A stretch of 64,000 nucleotides of DNA from DATBAX01 sp963762965 (GCA_963762965.1 CAVXME010000001.1:248001-312000), one strand, 5' to 3'. Counted from the stretch's first letter, positions 29,684 through 37,911 are shown. Notes: generated from the letters alone by a model not told the origin. A program made the numbers and translations.

Positions 29684-29949
29684 TCTCGTACTCCTGCGAA
29701 GATTTCTGCCTACCCGATTATAGTGCGCCTTGCGTCAGAAAAAAGAAACTAGAGGCTCGGCGCTGAAAACTGGATGATTAACTTTCAACATTCGCTGCAA
29801 TCCTTCGCACAACGATTGCTTGTCTCCTGAACTGAAATTTTCTCGAGTGCCGGCCCATTTTTCCGATTCATCTCGAAAAATTTCCTCTCGCACTCTCCTC
29901 GGTGACCTTCGTGCATCGGTCGTATGCCCTCGCATGCATCATTTTTTTC
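29684..29949. other. Intergenic stretch upstream of the small-peptide unit
   Basis: No gene or repeat was recognised. It should hold the thiolase promoter on the minus strand and any upstream control region of the next promoter. Confidence 0.45.
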
Positions 29950-29977
29950 TTGACATCAGTTTTTGTTGATCTATACA
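29950..29977 (+). promoter_or_regulatory. Predicted promoter of the 15-aa peptide unit
   Basis: TTGACA (29950-29955), 16 bases, TATACA (29972-29977), with an A/T-rich stretch just upstream. The -35 is a perfect consensus. Confidence 0.65.
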
Positions 29978-29986
29978 TTCAATCAG

Positions 29987-30008
29987 TTGCAACAATCGAT
30001 CGTTGCAT
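29987..30008. promoter_or_regulatory. Near-perfect palindrome over the predicted start point
   Basis: TGCAACAATCGATCGTTGCA (29988-30007) is a 20-bp palindrome with one mismatched pair. It starts 10 bases after the -10, where a repressor would act. The arms TTGCAAC/GTTGCA resemble the Fur-type sites at 18636-18676 but with five more central bases. Confidence 0.5.
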
Positions 30009-30043
30009 CAGTCCATGAACAATGGAAAGGGAGAATAGATCAA

Positions 30044-30091
30044 ATGGCAACCAAGAAGAAAGCAAAAAAGGCCGCAAAGAAAAAGCACTAA
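30044..30091 (+). CDS. Lysine-rich 15-residue peptide
   Basis: The frame MATKKKAKKAAKKKH is preceded by AAAGGGAG about ten bases upstream. Nine of 15 residues are Lys, recalling the tails of histone-H1-like and nucleoid proteins. It has its own near-consensus promoter, an operator-like palindrome, a 20-bp palindrome starting at the stop codon and a strong terminator. That is a full transcription unit of roughly 150 bases. It could alternatively be a small RNA in which the frame is incidental, but the Shine-Dalgarno and codon run argue for translation. A seven-codon frame (30015-30038) precedes it. No homologue is claimed. Confidence 0.55.
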   Translation: MATKKKAKKAAKKKH

Positions 30092-30108
30092 CTGAAGGCC
30101 TTCAGTTA
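30089..30108. repeat. Perfect 20-bp palindrome at the peptide stop codon
   Basis: TAACTGAAGGCCTTCAGTTA is perfectly self-complementary with no loop. It starts exactly at the TAA of the peptide frame and ends five bases before the terminator stem. Confidence 0.85.
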
Positions 30109-30113
30109 AGAAT

Positions 30114-30147
30114 TTAGGGGACGCCAAAAGCGTCCCCTAAGTTTTTT
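30114..30147 (+). terminator. Rho-independent terminator of the peptide unit
   Basis: An 11-bp perfect stem TTAGGGGACGC / GCGTCCCCTAA encloses loop CAAAA, followed by GTTTTTT. The helicase gene ends on the opposite strand 18 bases further on. Confidence 0.93.
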
Positions 30148-30164
30148 CTGCGGATACTTACTGA

Positions 30165-33134
30165 CTAGTTGATATTGCCGGACGTTTTCGCAGCAGGCGC
30201 AAAGAACCGTTTCTCGGTCTTCGGACAAAGATTCCGGTAAGAGCAGAAACTACAGTAGAACCCCGGCTTGGCTTCAAACCTTCCCTCGGCGATTTTCTTG
30301 GCCACTTCTTCGACTTTCAGCTTGGCTTCCTTTAACTGCAGCTCGCTCCGGCGCGTGGTAACGATGCTGCTCTCCGTCAGGTTGTAAAAAGCCAGGCGGT
30401 CCACGTCATACCCCCACTTCTCGCGTGCTGCCAGAGCATAAATCGAGAGCTGCAGGCTCTCATCGGCGTCTTCCTGGATTTGCGGTTTCCCCGTCTTGTA
30501 ATCCGTAATGGCCACGCGGCCGCCATCCAAACCATCGATGCGGTCGATCCGGCCTGCCAGAGTGGTGCCGCCGACACTGATCTCGAATCCTTCCTCCAAA
30601 TGCAGCAACTTGGGAACCGGCGCACGCGCGCACGCTGCCAGGAATCCCTTGATCTGTTCGATCCCCCGCTTCTCGTAAAGCTCATGCTGGTAAGGATCCT
30701 GGATCTCCTCCGCCGCAAGGTCTTCCCGCAGCATTTGCACCAGCTCCTCTTCACTCTTGGGACGCTCCACCCGGACCGACTCATAGTAGGCCCGCAACAC
30801 CCGGTGCATGGAAGCGCCAAACTGTAGCGCCGCCGGGACGTCCAGCGGAATTTTCCACTCGCGCTCGAGCTTGAACTGCAGCGGACAGGTTTCATACCGC
30901 TGCACCGCGCTGGCACTGAGCCGCTTGCTCAAGTCGGTCTCCGGCTTCCGCAATACCCATTCGCCGATGCGCGAAACCGCCACCTCGGGCGCAGCCGCGC
31001 CAAACATGTCGGTCTGGAATCCGTGCGGCGGGCGCTGCCGAAGATAATTGCCCAGCCCGGGATGCTTCAACAGATCACGCAGATAGCCGGCAGGAGTTTT
31101 GTCGCTCTTGCCCGTTCCCTCTTTCGCATAAATGGTCAGCGAGTCACGTGCCCGCGTCATGGCCACATAAAACAGGCGCCGCTCTTCCTGATCGTTCAGG
31201 ACCTTGTCTTCTCCCGGAATCACCGTATCGGCATCGCGCAGGTCGCGGGGAAATTCCACCAGCGCCTCGCGGAACGATTGCGGAAACGATCCCGAATTCG
31301 CGCGCAGGACGAACACATGGTCGAATTCCAGCCCCTTCGCCGTGTGCGCTGTCATCAGCCGCACCGCATCTCCTTCCTCCGCGGGAAGGAAAATTCCGCC
31401 GCGCGCTTCGCGATAATATTCCAGATACTCCAGAAACTCCGCCATCTCCCCGGTCTCGGTGATGGGCTTGTTTTCCCAATCACTGACAAACTTCATCACC
31501 GCCTGCAATGGCGGCGAATCGCGCTGGAGAGAGAATCGTCGCATGATGATCGCCAACGCCTGATGGGTCTTTGCATCCGCGGCTGCGATTTCCGCACGTG
31601 TACTTCGCACCAGATTCAGGACGCCCGCACCGCCCGGAATCTCAGCCAGGACCGACGCCATCCCGGCCTTCCTTGCCTCCTTCGGGATTGCCTTCATCCC
31701 GGCACGCAATTTCTCGGCATCAATCGTGAAGCACGGCAATGCGGCGACGCGGAACAGGCTCGCACCATCGCCTTCCGAGACAATTGCGCCCAAACACGCA
31801 AACAGGTCACGTACCTCAGACGTATCGATCACGTCCATGTTTTCAATCGAGAATGGGATTCCCTGCTCGGCCAGCTCAGCGGCAATGTCATCACGATGCG
31901 AGTGCGTGCGATAAAGCACGGCGAAATCCTTCCAGTGGCCTCGTGATTGGCGTTTGCGCTCCAGCATCGCCGGGACCAGATCTGAACACTCCACGGTCCT
32001 GTGCGCAGCCACAATCTCGACCGGCACGTTGGGCAGCTTCTTCCCCTCGCGGGCGGCAACTTCATCTCGTAAAGACACCAGCGGCGAACGTTGATACCGG
32101 GTGGTCATGGCTTTCGTTGAGGAGAGACTTTCGGGATTCTTCGAGATCAAAGCAAACGCAGATTGCAATATGGGAGTCGTGGAACGCCGGTTCTTCTCGA
32201 GCGCCACCAGTTTCGATCCCGCAAAATGATGTTGGAACAGGGCAAAAGCCGCGCTCGACGCCCCGCGAAAGCGATAGATAGCCTGGTCAGGATCGCCGAC
32301 GGCAAACACATTGCGTTCTTCGCCCGCGAGCTTCTGGAGAATCTTGATCTGGGCGACATTGGCGTCCTGAAATTCGTCGACAAGAATAAATCTCGTGCGC
32401 TTTCGTTCTGCCGTAAGAACAGATTCGTCCTCATGCAGCAGGGCATGGGCATGCGTAATCATGTGGCCGAAGGTGCCCAGGTTTTTCTCGCGCAACATTT
32501 TTTCAACTGCGGTGAAGACGCCGGAGATTTCCAGGCATCGTCCGAGCACCTCTTCGTCCGACGCATCATCAACATCTTTTGATTTGGTCACCCGGGGCAC
32601 CGCCAGTTCGCCCCGCTCAACCTGTGCCAGATACGCGGCATACTGCTCCGGGCCGACCAACTCATCCGTGCAGCGTCGCATGAACTCGAGCAGGTCAGTT
32701 AAGAACTGGCCCACATTTGCTGCGCGGACAAAGTAATTCAGATTCAACTCAGCAATGCGCTTACGCAGCATGATCCAAATATCTTTGTCGTCCACCACAC
32801 CAAAGCCGCGGTCATTGCGGTTGAGCAGGCCAAAACAATAGTCATGAAAGGTCGTCGCCTGCAGGCCGGAGAGGTCCGTTCCGCGCAGTTCATACTCCAC
32901 CCGCTCGCGCATTTCCTGGGCTGAGTTTTTCGTGTAGGTAACGGCAAGAATTTCGTCGGGACGAGCATGCCCCTCGCGGACCAGCCGTGCAATGCGCTGT
33001 GTGAGCACAGTCGTCTTGCCCGTCCCCGCGCCCGCCACGACCAGCAGGGGACCATGCACGTGCTCGATGGCCTCGCGCTGCCGGTCGTCCGGCTCAAACG
33101 AACGGCGTCCCGAATTTGTTTTGGAAGTTGCCAC
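30165..33134 (-). CDS. UvrD-type helicase fused to a PD-(D/E)XK iron-sulfur nuclease
   Basis: This superfamily-1 helicase-nuclease is about 989 residues long. Helicase motifs: DRQREAIEHVHGPLLVVAGAGTGKTTVLTQRI (Q motif and Walker A), FILVDEFQDAN (motif II), VGDPDQAIYRFRGA (III), MTAHTAKGLEFDHVFV (V), RRLFYVAMTRARDSL (VI). The C-terminal RecB-like nuclease has GRIDRIDGL and ITDYKTGKPQ. A lone Cys in RYETCPLQFKLE plus CSFCSYRNLCP gives the four-Cys Fe-S signature of AddB/Cas4-type nucleases. It probably processes DNA ends in repair. The start is uncertain: GTG at 33134 avoids overlap with the rsmE end; a TTG at 33182 is open too. It is last in the hrcA-grpE-dnaJ-rsmE group. Confidence 0.93.
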   Translation of the reverse strand: MATSKTNSGRRSFEPDDRQREAIEHVHGPLLVVAGAGTGKTTVLTQRIARLVREGHARPDEILAVTYTKNSAQEMRERVEYELRGTDLSGLQATTFHDYCFGLLNRNDRGFGVVDDKDIWIMLRKRIAELNLNYFVRAANVGQFLTDLLEFMRRCTDELVGPEQYAAYLAQVERGELAVPRVTKSKDVDDASDEEVLGRCLEISGVFTAVEKMLREKNLGTFGHMITHAHALLHEDESVLTAERKRTRFILVDEFQDANVAQIKILQKLAGEERNVFAVGDPDQAIYRFRGASSAAFALFQHHFAGSKLVALEKNRRSTTPILQSAFALISKNPESLSSTKAMTTRYQRSPLVSLRDEVAAREGKKLPNVPVEIVAAHRTVECSDLVPAMLERKRQSRGHWKDFAVLYRTHSHRDDIAAELAEQGIPFSIENMDVIDTSEVRDLFACLGAIVSEGDGASLFRVAALPCFTIDAEKLRAGMKAIPKEARKAGMASVLAEIPGGAGVLNLVRSTRAEIAAADAKTHQALAIIMRRFSLQRDSPPLQAVMKFVSDWENKPITETGEMAEFLEYLEYYREARGGIFLPAEEGDAVRLMTAHTAKGLEFDHVFVLRANSGSFPQSFREALVEFPRDLRDADTVIPGEDKVLNDQEERRLFYVAMTRARDSLTIYAKEGTGKSDKTPAGYLRDLLKHPGLGNYLRQRPPHGFQTDMFGAAAPEVAVSRIGEWVLRKPETDLSKRLSASAVQRYETCPLQFKLEREWKIPLDVPAALQFGASMHRVLRAYYESVRVERPKSEEELVQMLREDLAAEEIQDPYQHELYEKRGIEQIKGFLAACARAPVPKLLHLEEGFEISVGGTTLAGRIDRIDGLDGGRVAITDYKTGKPQIQEDADESLQLSIYALAAREKWGYDVDRLAFYNLTESSIVTTRRSELQLKEAKLKVEEVAKKIAEGRFEAKPGFYCSFCSYRNLCPKTEKRFFAPAAKTSGNIN

Positions 33135-33185
33135 TAAGCAGGAGCATAGCAGACAGGCTTGAGGATATTCAGGACAACCCAAAAC

Positions 33186-33899
33186 CTACTGCAGTTGGGA
33201 AAGAACAACCGCCAGCGCAGTGATTGCCGCCGTCTCCGCCCGCAGGATCGTGCTGCCCAACGACGCCGAAACCCAGCCCGCCTGCTTAAAGAGGCCCAGT
33301 TCAGATTCCGTCCATCCCCCCTCAGGCCCAATCGCCAGCATCACTTCTTCGTTGGGCGAATGCGCAGCCAGCGCATCCTTCAACATCAGCTCTTCTTCAG
33401 ATTCCGCTAACAAAATACGAATATCCCCCTTCAACTCCGCGGCGTCCTTCAATTTAATTGGCTGGGAGATCTCTGGTAGCGCAATCCGGCGCGACTGCTC
33501 GGAAGCCTGCATGGCAATCCGCTGCCAGCGTTCCCATCGCTTCACTGCAGCGGCGGCAAGATGAGCTTCGGTCCGCTGGGCAATGACTGGAATGATTCGG
33601 GCAGCCCCCAACTCCGTACACTTCTCCATCGCCCATTCCATGCGATCAAACTTGAAAATGGAAAGAACCAGCGTTACGTTCGGAATCACGACGGCTGGAA
33701 CTTGCTGCCCTAACTCAAATTCAACCCTATTTTCTCCAATGCTGGTAACGCGTCCGCGGCGGACGCCAATTCCTGCGGCAATGTCGAATTCCTGCCCCAC
33801 CCGCACGCGCAACACACGAACGAGATGCTCGGCATGGGCACCGGTAAGAGCGGCTTGCTTTTCGGAGAATTCGTCGGCGATCCAGCGGCGGCGGGTCAT
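33186..33899 (-). CDS. rsmE: 16S rRNA (uracil1498-N3)-methyltransferase
   Basis: This 237-residue SPOUT methyltransferase of the RsmE family has an N-terminal PUA-like domain (HAEHLVRVLRVRVGQEFDI). The knotted C-terminal AdoMet domain carries FKFDRMEWAMEKCTELGAARIIPV, KRWERWQRIAMQASEQSRR, AIGPEGGWTESEL and the final LGSTILRAETAAITAL, all typical. It methylates U1498 in 16S rRNA. Its position after dnaJ is a common arrangement in many bacteria. A heptamer-repeat element separates it from dnaJ. Confidence 0.96.
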   Translation of the reverse strand: MTRRRWIADEFSEKQAALTGAHAEHLVRVLRVRVGQEFDIAAGIGVRRGRVTSIGENRVEFELGQQVPAVVIPNVTLVLSIFKFDRMEWAMEKCTELGAARIIPVIAQRTEAHLAAAAVKRWERWQRIAMQASEQSRRIALPEISQPIKLKDAAELKGDIRILLAESEEELMLKDALAAHSPNEEVMLAIGPEGGWTESELGLFKQAGWVSASLGSTILRAETAAITALAVVLSQLQ

Positions 33900-33908
33900 G
33901 AGGATTTG

Positions 33909-34011
33909 AGATTGCAGATCTTAGATTGAAGATTGAAAAACCACTTGGAAAAACCGGATGGCGCAGGTTTTGTTTTTCAATCTGCAATCTCAAATCTACA
34001 ATCTAAAATCT
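33909..34011. repeat. Heptamer-repeat inverted arms, locus B (AGATTNN type)
   Basis: The left arm (33909-33940) has 7-base units starting AGATT. The right arm (33979-34011) has units AATCTGC, AATCTCA, AATCTAC and AATCTAA, its inverse. It fills the rsmE-dnaJ gap. A single arm of the same type is at 35167. Confidence 0.85.
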
Positions 34012-34016
34012 CTTTC

Positions 34017-35144
34017 TTACGCAAAGATATCCTTCACCTTTCCCAGCAGTGTCCTGCGCTGCGGTTTGTTTTCCACCCGGTTCATGCCTTCCAATTCCAG
34101 CAACAATTCCCGCTGCCGTTTACTGAGCTTTCCCGGAGTTTGCAGGCGGACTTCGACGAACAAATCGCCTTTGCCGTGTCCATTCAGCACCGGCACGCCT
34201 TTGCCGCGGATCCGCAGCGTCGTTCCCGACTGCGTCCCTTCCGGAACTTTCAGCATGTGCTCACCTTCCAGGGTTGGTACCTGAATTTCCGTGCCCAGGG
34301 CCGCCTGAGTAAAGGAAATTGGAATCACACAGTGCAGATCATTTCCCTCACGCGCCAGGAAAGAATGCTCCTTCACGTGCAGTACAACATAAAGATCACC
34401 GGCTGGGCCGCCGTGCAGACCTCCTTCGCCAAGTCCGCTAAAGCGGATACGGGTTCCGTCTTCCACTCCCGCCGGAATCTTGGCGTCTACCACCTTCTGC
34501 CGCAGCACCCGTCCTTCGCCCTTGCACTTGTCACATGGATCGGTAATCACGCTGCCCGCGCCCTGGCACGTTGGACAAGTACGTGCGATGCTGAAAAATC
34601 CCTGCTGATAGCGCACCTGCCCGTGTCCGTTGCAGGTACGGCAAGCCACCGGCGCTTTGCCTTTGGCTCCGCCCGAGCCACGGCATTCTTCACACGACTC
34701 GTGGCGACGCACGTTGACCTTGGTCTCGGTGCCGAAAACAGCCTCTTCGAATTCGAGCGTGATGTCTTCGCGCAGATCTGCGCCGCGCTGGACACGGCTC
34801 TGCCGGCGTCCGCCACTCCCGCCAAAAATATCGCCGAAACCGAAGAACTCCCCGAAGATTTCGCTGAAATCCTGGACCGTGGCATCAAATCCTCCGCCAC
34901 CTGCACTGCCGCCCAGCCCGGCATGGCCAAAGCGGTCATACAACGCTCGCTTCTCCCCGTCCGCAAGGATGGCGTAGGCCTCGCTGCATTCCTTGAATTT
35001 CTCCTCGGCGTCGGGATTATTCGGATTGCGGTCGGGATGATATTGCAGCGCCAGCTTGCGATAAGCGCTCTTCAATTCCTGTTCGCTCGCTCCCCGCTCA
35101 ATGCCCAGCACTTCGTAGTAATCGCGTTTTACGTTCCTGGTCAG
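34017..35144 (-). CDS. dnaJ: Chaperone protein DnaJ
   Basis: This Hsp40 co-chaperone stimulates DnaK ATPase activity. The J domain contains the HPD motif in YHPDRNPNNPDAEEKFKE. A Gly-rich linker (GGSAGGGGFD) follows, then four zinc-finger repeats CEECRGSG, CRTCNGHG, CPTCQGAG and CDKCKGEG, and the C-terminal substrate domains. The usual N-terminus (RDYYEVLG) is encoded upstream of the first GTG at 35111, and no ATG, GTG or TTG is available there before an in-frame stop. The best start is CTG at 35144 with GGAAGG just upstream. This gives 375 residues, the normal length. It lies between grpE and rsmE. Confidence 0.93.
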   Translation of the reverse strand: MTRNVKRDYYEVLGIERGASEQELKSAYRKLALQYHPDRNPNNPDAEEKFKECSEAYAILADGEKRALYDRFGHAGLGGSAGGGGFDATVQDFSEIFGEFFGFGDIFGGSGGRRQSRVQRGADLREDITLEFEEAVFGTETKVNVRRHESCEECRGSGGAKGKAPVACRTCNGHGQVRYQQGFFSIARTCPTCQGAGSVITDPCDKCKGEGRVLRQKVVDAKIPAGVEDGTRIRFSGLGEGGLHGGPAGDLYVVLHVKEHSFLAREGNDLHCVIPISFTQAALGTEIQVPTLEGEHMLKVPEGTQSGTTLRIRGKGVPVLNGHGKGDLFVEVRLQTPGKLSKRQRELLLELEGMNRVENKPQRRTLLGKVKDIFA

Positions 35145-35166
35145 AATCGCCTTCCCCCGGCTCGAT

Positions 35167-35201
35167 AATCTGCAATCTAAAATCTACAATCTTAAATCTT
35201 A
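35167..35201. repeat. Heptamer repeat, single arm, locus C (AATCTNN type)
   Basis: Five consecutive 7-base units begin AATCT (AATCTGC, AATCTAA, AATCTAC, then two AATCTTA). The last unit supplies the grpE stop codon on the minus strand. It is related to locus B, on the other side of dnaJ. Confidence 0.85.
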
Positions 35202-35762
35202 GTGTTTCGGATTCCGCGCAACTCTCACCATCGCCGGACGCACCAGCCGGTCTTTCAGCTTGTATCCCCGCTGCAATTCGTCCAGCACTTCGTGGTCCGC
35301 GGCATCCGTAGTGTCCACCATCTCAATCGCTTCATGCAGATGCGGATCGAATTGCTCGCCCTTTGCCGGAATCGGCTGCAACCCCAGCTTCAGCAATGCA
35401 TCCTGCAATTGTTTATAGATGAGCTCAACCCCGCTGCGGAACTCAGATTTCGTGCCGCCCTCAGCCCGCAGCGCCAGCTCGAAACTGTCTACTACAGGAA
35501 GGAATGCCTTGATCGTATCGGCAATCGCATACTCCCGAAACTCCTGCTGCTCACGGGACGCCCGCTTGCGGGCATTCTCAAATTCAGCCTGCAACCTTGC
35601 CAAACGATCCACCAGCGAATCGCGCTCCGCTTTAAGCTTCAGCAATTCCGCTTCGCGAAGCTCGACTTCACCAATCGCATCACTACCATCTGCCGCCGGC
35701 AGCTCGTGCTCCACGTTCAGTTCTTCTGCTTTGACTTCGGATTTTCCGTTAGTTCTCGCCAT
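35199..35762 (-). CDS. grpE: Nucleotide exchange factor GrpE
   Basis: This 187-residue DnaK nucleotide-exchange factor starts with a polar N-terminus. The long dimerisation coiled coil (about 33-85) contains LAEFENARKRASREQQE-type residues and FLPVVDSFELAL. The C-terminal beta domain ends with GEQFDPHLHEAIEMVDTTDA, GYKLKDRLVRPAMVRVA, the GrpE signature. It lies 20 bases downstream of hrcA and is presumably cotranscribed under CIRCE/HrcA control. dnaK is not in the window. Confidence 0.97.
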   Translation of the reverse strand: MARTNGKSEVKAEELNVEHELPAADGSDAIGEVELREAELLKLKAERDSLVDRLARLQAEFENARKRASREQQEFREYAIADTIKAFLPVVDSFELALRAEGGTKSEFRSGVELIYKQLQDALLKLGLQPIPAKGEQFDPHLHEAIEMVDTTDAADHEVLDELQRGYKLKDRLVRPAMVRVARNPKH

Positions 35763-35782
35763 GATTTACTGCTCTCTAAAAT

Positions 35783-36868
35783 CTATTCTGATTCATTCAA
35801 TATCTGATCAAACAACCGCGCAATGTAAGACACGGCCGTCATCGTGTGCTTGTAGTCAATGCGGGTCGGCCCAATCACTGCCAGCGATCCCATCACTTCC
35901 CCACCCACCCGGGCCGGCGCTCCGATCAAAACAAGGTTGCGCATCGAAGGCTGGGCTTCGTCGAGTCCGATCACGACTCGCACCGCTTCTTGTTTCGCAT
36001 CCAGATACGCGCCCAGCAATTCCACCAGCTTTTGCTTCTCTTCCAGCGTCTTCAACAGTTCCTGCAACCGTTCACGGTCCTGTTCCCCACTGACCAGGTT
36101 CGCAGCACCTTCGACAAAGACTACCTGCGATCCCTCGTCCGCAGCCAAAGCGCCTTGCCGATACAACTGCTCCACCGAAGCCATCAGGCGGTCATACTCG
36201 CTGCGCTCCTGCTCCAGCCGACGGGCGAGTTCCAGCCGCATCGCATCCATGGTCCAGCCGCGAAAATTCTCATTGATGAAATGCGCGGCGGCATCCAGAT
36301 CTGGCTGCGAGAGGTCAAGCCTCAACACCCGGTCCCGCACTACCCCCGATTTCGTCACCACCACCGCCAAGACTTTCTGGTCGCCGAGCCGTGAAAAGTA
36401 AACATGCTCCAGCGCATTCTTCGGACCGCTCATCGCCACCGCCACTCCAACATTGTGCGAGATCAGCGATAACACATGCGACGTCCGCTCCATAAACTCC
36501 TGCACATCGGAAATCCCATGCAGCGAATCCTGAATCATGGTCTCGTCTTCGTGCGAGAGCCGCGCCTTCCCCGACAGTTGCTCCACGTAATAGCGGTACG
36601 CGTCCGAGCTCGGCACCCGCCCCGCCGAGGTGTGGGGCTGCTCCAGAAATCCGGCGTCCGCAAGGTCAGCCATCACATTGCGGATGGTCGCCGGACTCAG
36701 CCCTTCCCGATTGGAACGCGCCAAGGTCCGCGATCCCACCGGCTCCCCGGTGACGATGAACGTCTCCACCAGGGCGGTCAGGATCTCGCGCTCTCGCTCT
36801 CCTATCGGCGATCCGCTCGGTATATCCATATTAGTGTTATCCCGCTGACCCGCCTGGAAGGGTTCCAT
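35783..36868 (-). CDS. hrcA: Heat-inducible transcription repressor HrcA
   Basis: This 361-residue repressor binds CIRCE and is released on heat shock when GroEL is titrated. The N-terminal winged helix contains EREREILTALVETFIVTGEPVGSRTLAR and LSPATIRNVMADLADAGFLEQPHTSAGRVP, the strongest HrcA signature. The GAF-like and dimerisation regions follow, ending with VIGPTRIDYKHTMTAVSYIA. An alternative ATG at 36829 (MDIPSGSP) would remove 13 residues. A CIRCE element and a near-consensus promoter lie 60-125 bases upstream, which implies autorepression of the hrcA-grpE-dnaJ group. Confidence 0.97.
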   Translation of the reverse strand: MEPFQAGQRDNTNMDIPSGSPIGEREREILTALVETFIVTGEPVGSRTLARSNREGLSPATIRNVMADLADAGFLEQPHTSAGRVPSSDAYRYYVEQLSGKARLSHEDETMIQDSLHGISDVQEFMERTSHVLSLISHNVGVAVAMSGPKNALEHVYFSRLGDQKVLAVVVTKSGVVRDRVLRLDLSQPDLDAAAHFINENFRGWTMDAMRLELARRLEQERSEYDRLMASVEQLYRQGALAADEGSQVVFVEGAANLVSGEQDRERLQELLKTLEEKQKLVELLGAYLDAKQEAVRVVIGLDEAQPSMRNLVLIGAPARVGGEVMGSLAVIGPTRIDYKHTMTAVSYIARLFDQILNESE

Positions 36869-36931
36869 CTCTGGCTAAGTATATTTTTTACATAAACTTA
36901 GCTAGAAACAGCTGGCCAGTACCCTATTTAG

Positions 36932-36960
36932 ATTCTAGGAAGATGTGCGGGGCATGTCAA
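36932..36960 (-). promoter_or_regulatory. Predicted sigma-70 promoter of hrcA operon
   Basis: On the minus strand TTGACA (36960-36955), 17 bases, TAGAAT (36937-36932). It lies 64 bases upstream of the hrcA ATG and directly beside CIRCE. Confidence 0.75.
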
Positions 36961-36963
36961 GGT

Positions 36964-36990
36964 TTAGCACTCTTGACTCAAGAATGCTAA
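36964..36990. promoter_or_regulatory. CIRCE element (HrcA operator)
   Basis: TTAGCACTC, nine bases, GAATGCTAA: one mismatch from the consensus TTAGCACTC-N9-GAGTGCTAA. It lies immediately upstream of the -35 box rather than over the start point, which is the commoner placement. Confidence 0.9.
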
Positions 36991-37062
36991 ACGGGCTGCA
37001 CAAGTTATGGCAATCATTACGGTTTATTTGGGAATTCCTGCCAGTTCTGGGATGGCTAGCTG

Positions 37063-37911
37063 TTATTGAATCTGGATCACGCTCTCGCCCGCGGTCGCCT
37101 TAATCTCGGCGATTCTTCCCACTACTTTACGGGCAAACTCATATAAGGACTTGGCATGCGGCGATTCTTCGCCATCGAGCACGGTGGGATGGCCGCTATC
37201 TCCCGACTTCCGAATATCGGGATCAAGCTGAATATTTCCCAAAAACGGAACGTCGAACTTTTGTGCCGTCTTCTCCGCCCCGCCACGGGAAAAAATATCA
37301 ATCTCATGGTCGCAATGCGGACACACGAAGTAGCTCATGTTCTCGACCATTCCTACCAGATCGACCTTCATCTGGCGGAACATTTCAATCGCTTTGCGCG
37401 CATCCTGCAACGAAACATCCGACGGCGTGGAGACCACAATCGCACCCGTCAGCGGCACCGTCTGAATCAGCGACAGCGCCACATCGCCCGTGCCGGGAGG
37501 CAGATCAACCACCAGATAATCCAACTCCCCCCACTCCACCGAACCCAAAAACTGCTTGATGATGGAATGCAGCATGGGCCCCCGCCAGATCACCGGCTTG
37601 TCCCCCGGGTTGAGCAGCCCCACGGAAATCACTTTCAGCCCGTGCACTTCCAACGGCTGAATCCGGTTCTCGCCCGCCATTTTCGGCTGCGCATTGGTCC
37701 CTAACATCAGCGGCACGTTGGGCCCGTAAATATCGGCATCGAGTAATCCGACTTTGTGGCCCATCTTCGCCAGCGCCAGCGCCAGATTAACCGCGAGCGT
37801 AGTCTTCCCCACTCCGCCCTTGCCTGAACCCACGGCAATAATCGTATCTACGCCGGGCAACGGCTGCGGTGCAGGCTGTTGTTGTCCGGGATGATGGGCG
37901 TGAGCGCTCAA
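37063..37911 (-). CDS. Mrp/NBP35-family Fe-S cluster carrier ATPase
   Basis: This 282-residue Mrp (ApbC) P-loop protein has a deviant Walker A GSGKGGVGKTTLAVNLA at about residue 28, LDADIYGPNVPLMLG, and VDLPPGTGDVALSL. The C-terminal CPHC pair bridges a [4Fe-4S] cluster in the dimer. It would deliver clusters to apo-proteins. The N-terminal MIP18/DUF59 domain found in many Mrp proteins is absent, and a short His/Gln/Pro-rich tail replaces it. It lies upstream of hrcA on the same strand, separated by CIRCE, so is probably a distinct unit. Confidence 0.95.
   Translation of the reverse strand: MSAHAHHPGQQQPAPQPLPGVDTIIAVGSGKGGVGKTTLAVNLALALAKMGHKVGLLDADIYGPNVPLMLGTNAQPKMAGENRIQPLEVHGLKVISVGLLNPGDKPVIWRGPMLHSIIKQFLGSVEWGELDYLVVDLPPGTGDVALSLIQTVPLTGAIVVSTPSDVSLQDARKAIEMFRQMKVDLVGMVENMSYFVCPHCDHEIDIFSRGGAEKTAQKFDVPFLGNIQLDPDIRKSGDSGHPTVLDGEESPHAKSLYEFARKVVGRIAEIKATAGESVIQIQ

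Noticed and set aside
29735..29935. 66-codon minus-strand frame upstream of the thiolase
   Set aside because: It has no ribosome site, no family and unlike composition; it is probably non-coding upstream DNA.
33933..35168. 411-codon plus-strand frame over dnaJ
   Set aside because: It is antisense to dnaJ, whose zinc fingers and J domain are unmistakable.
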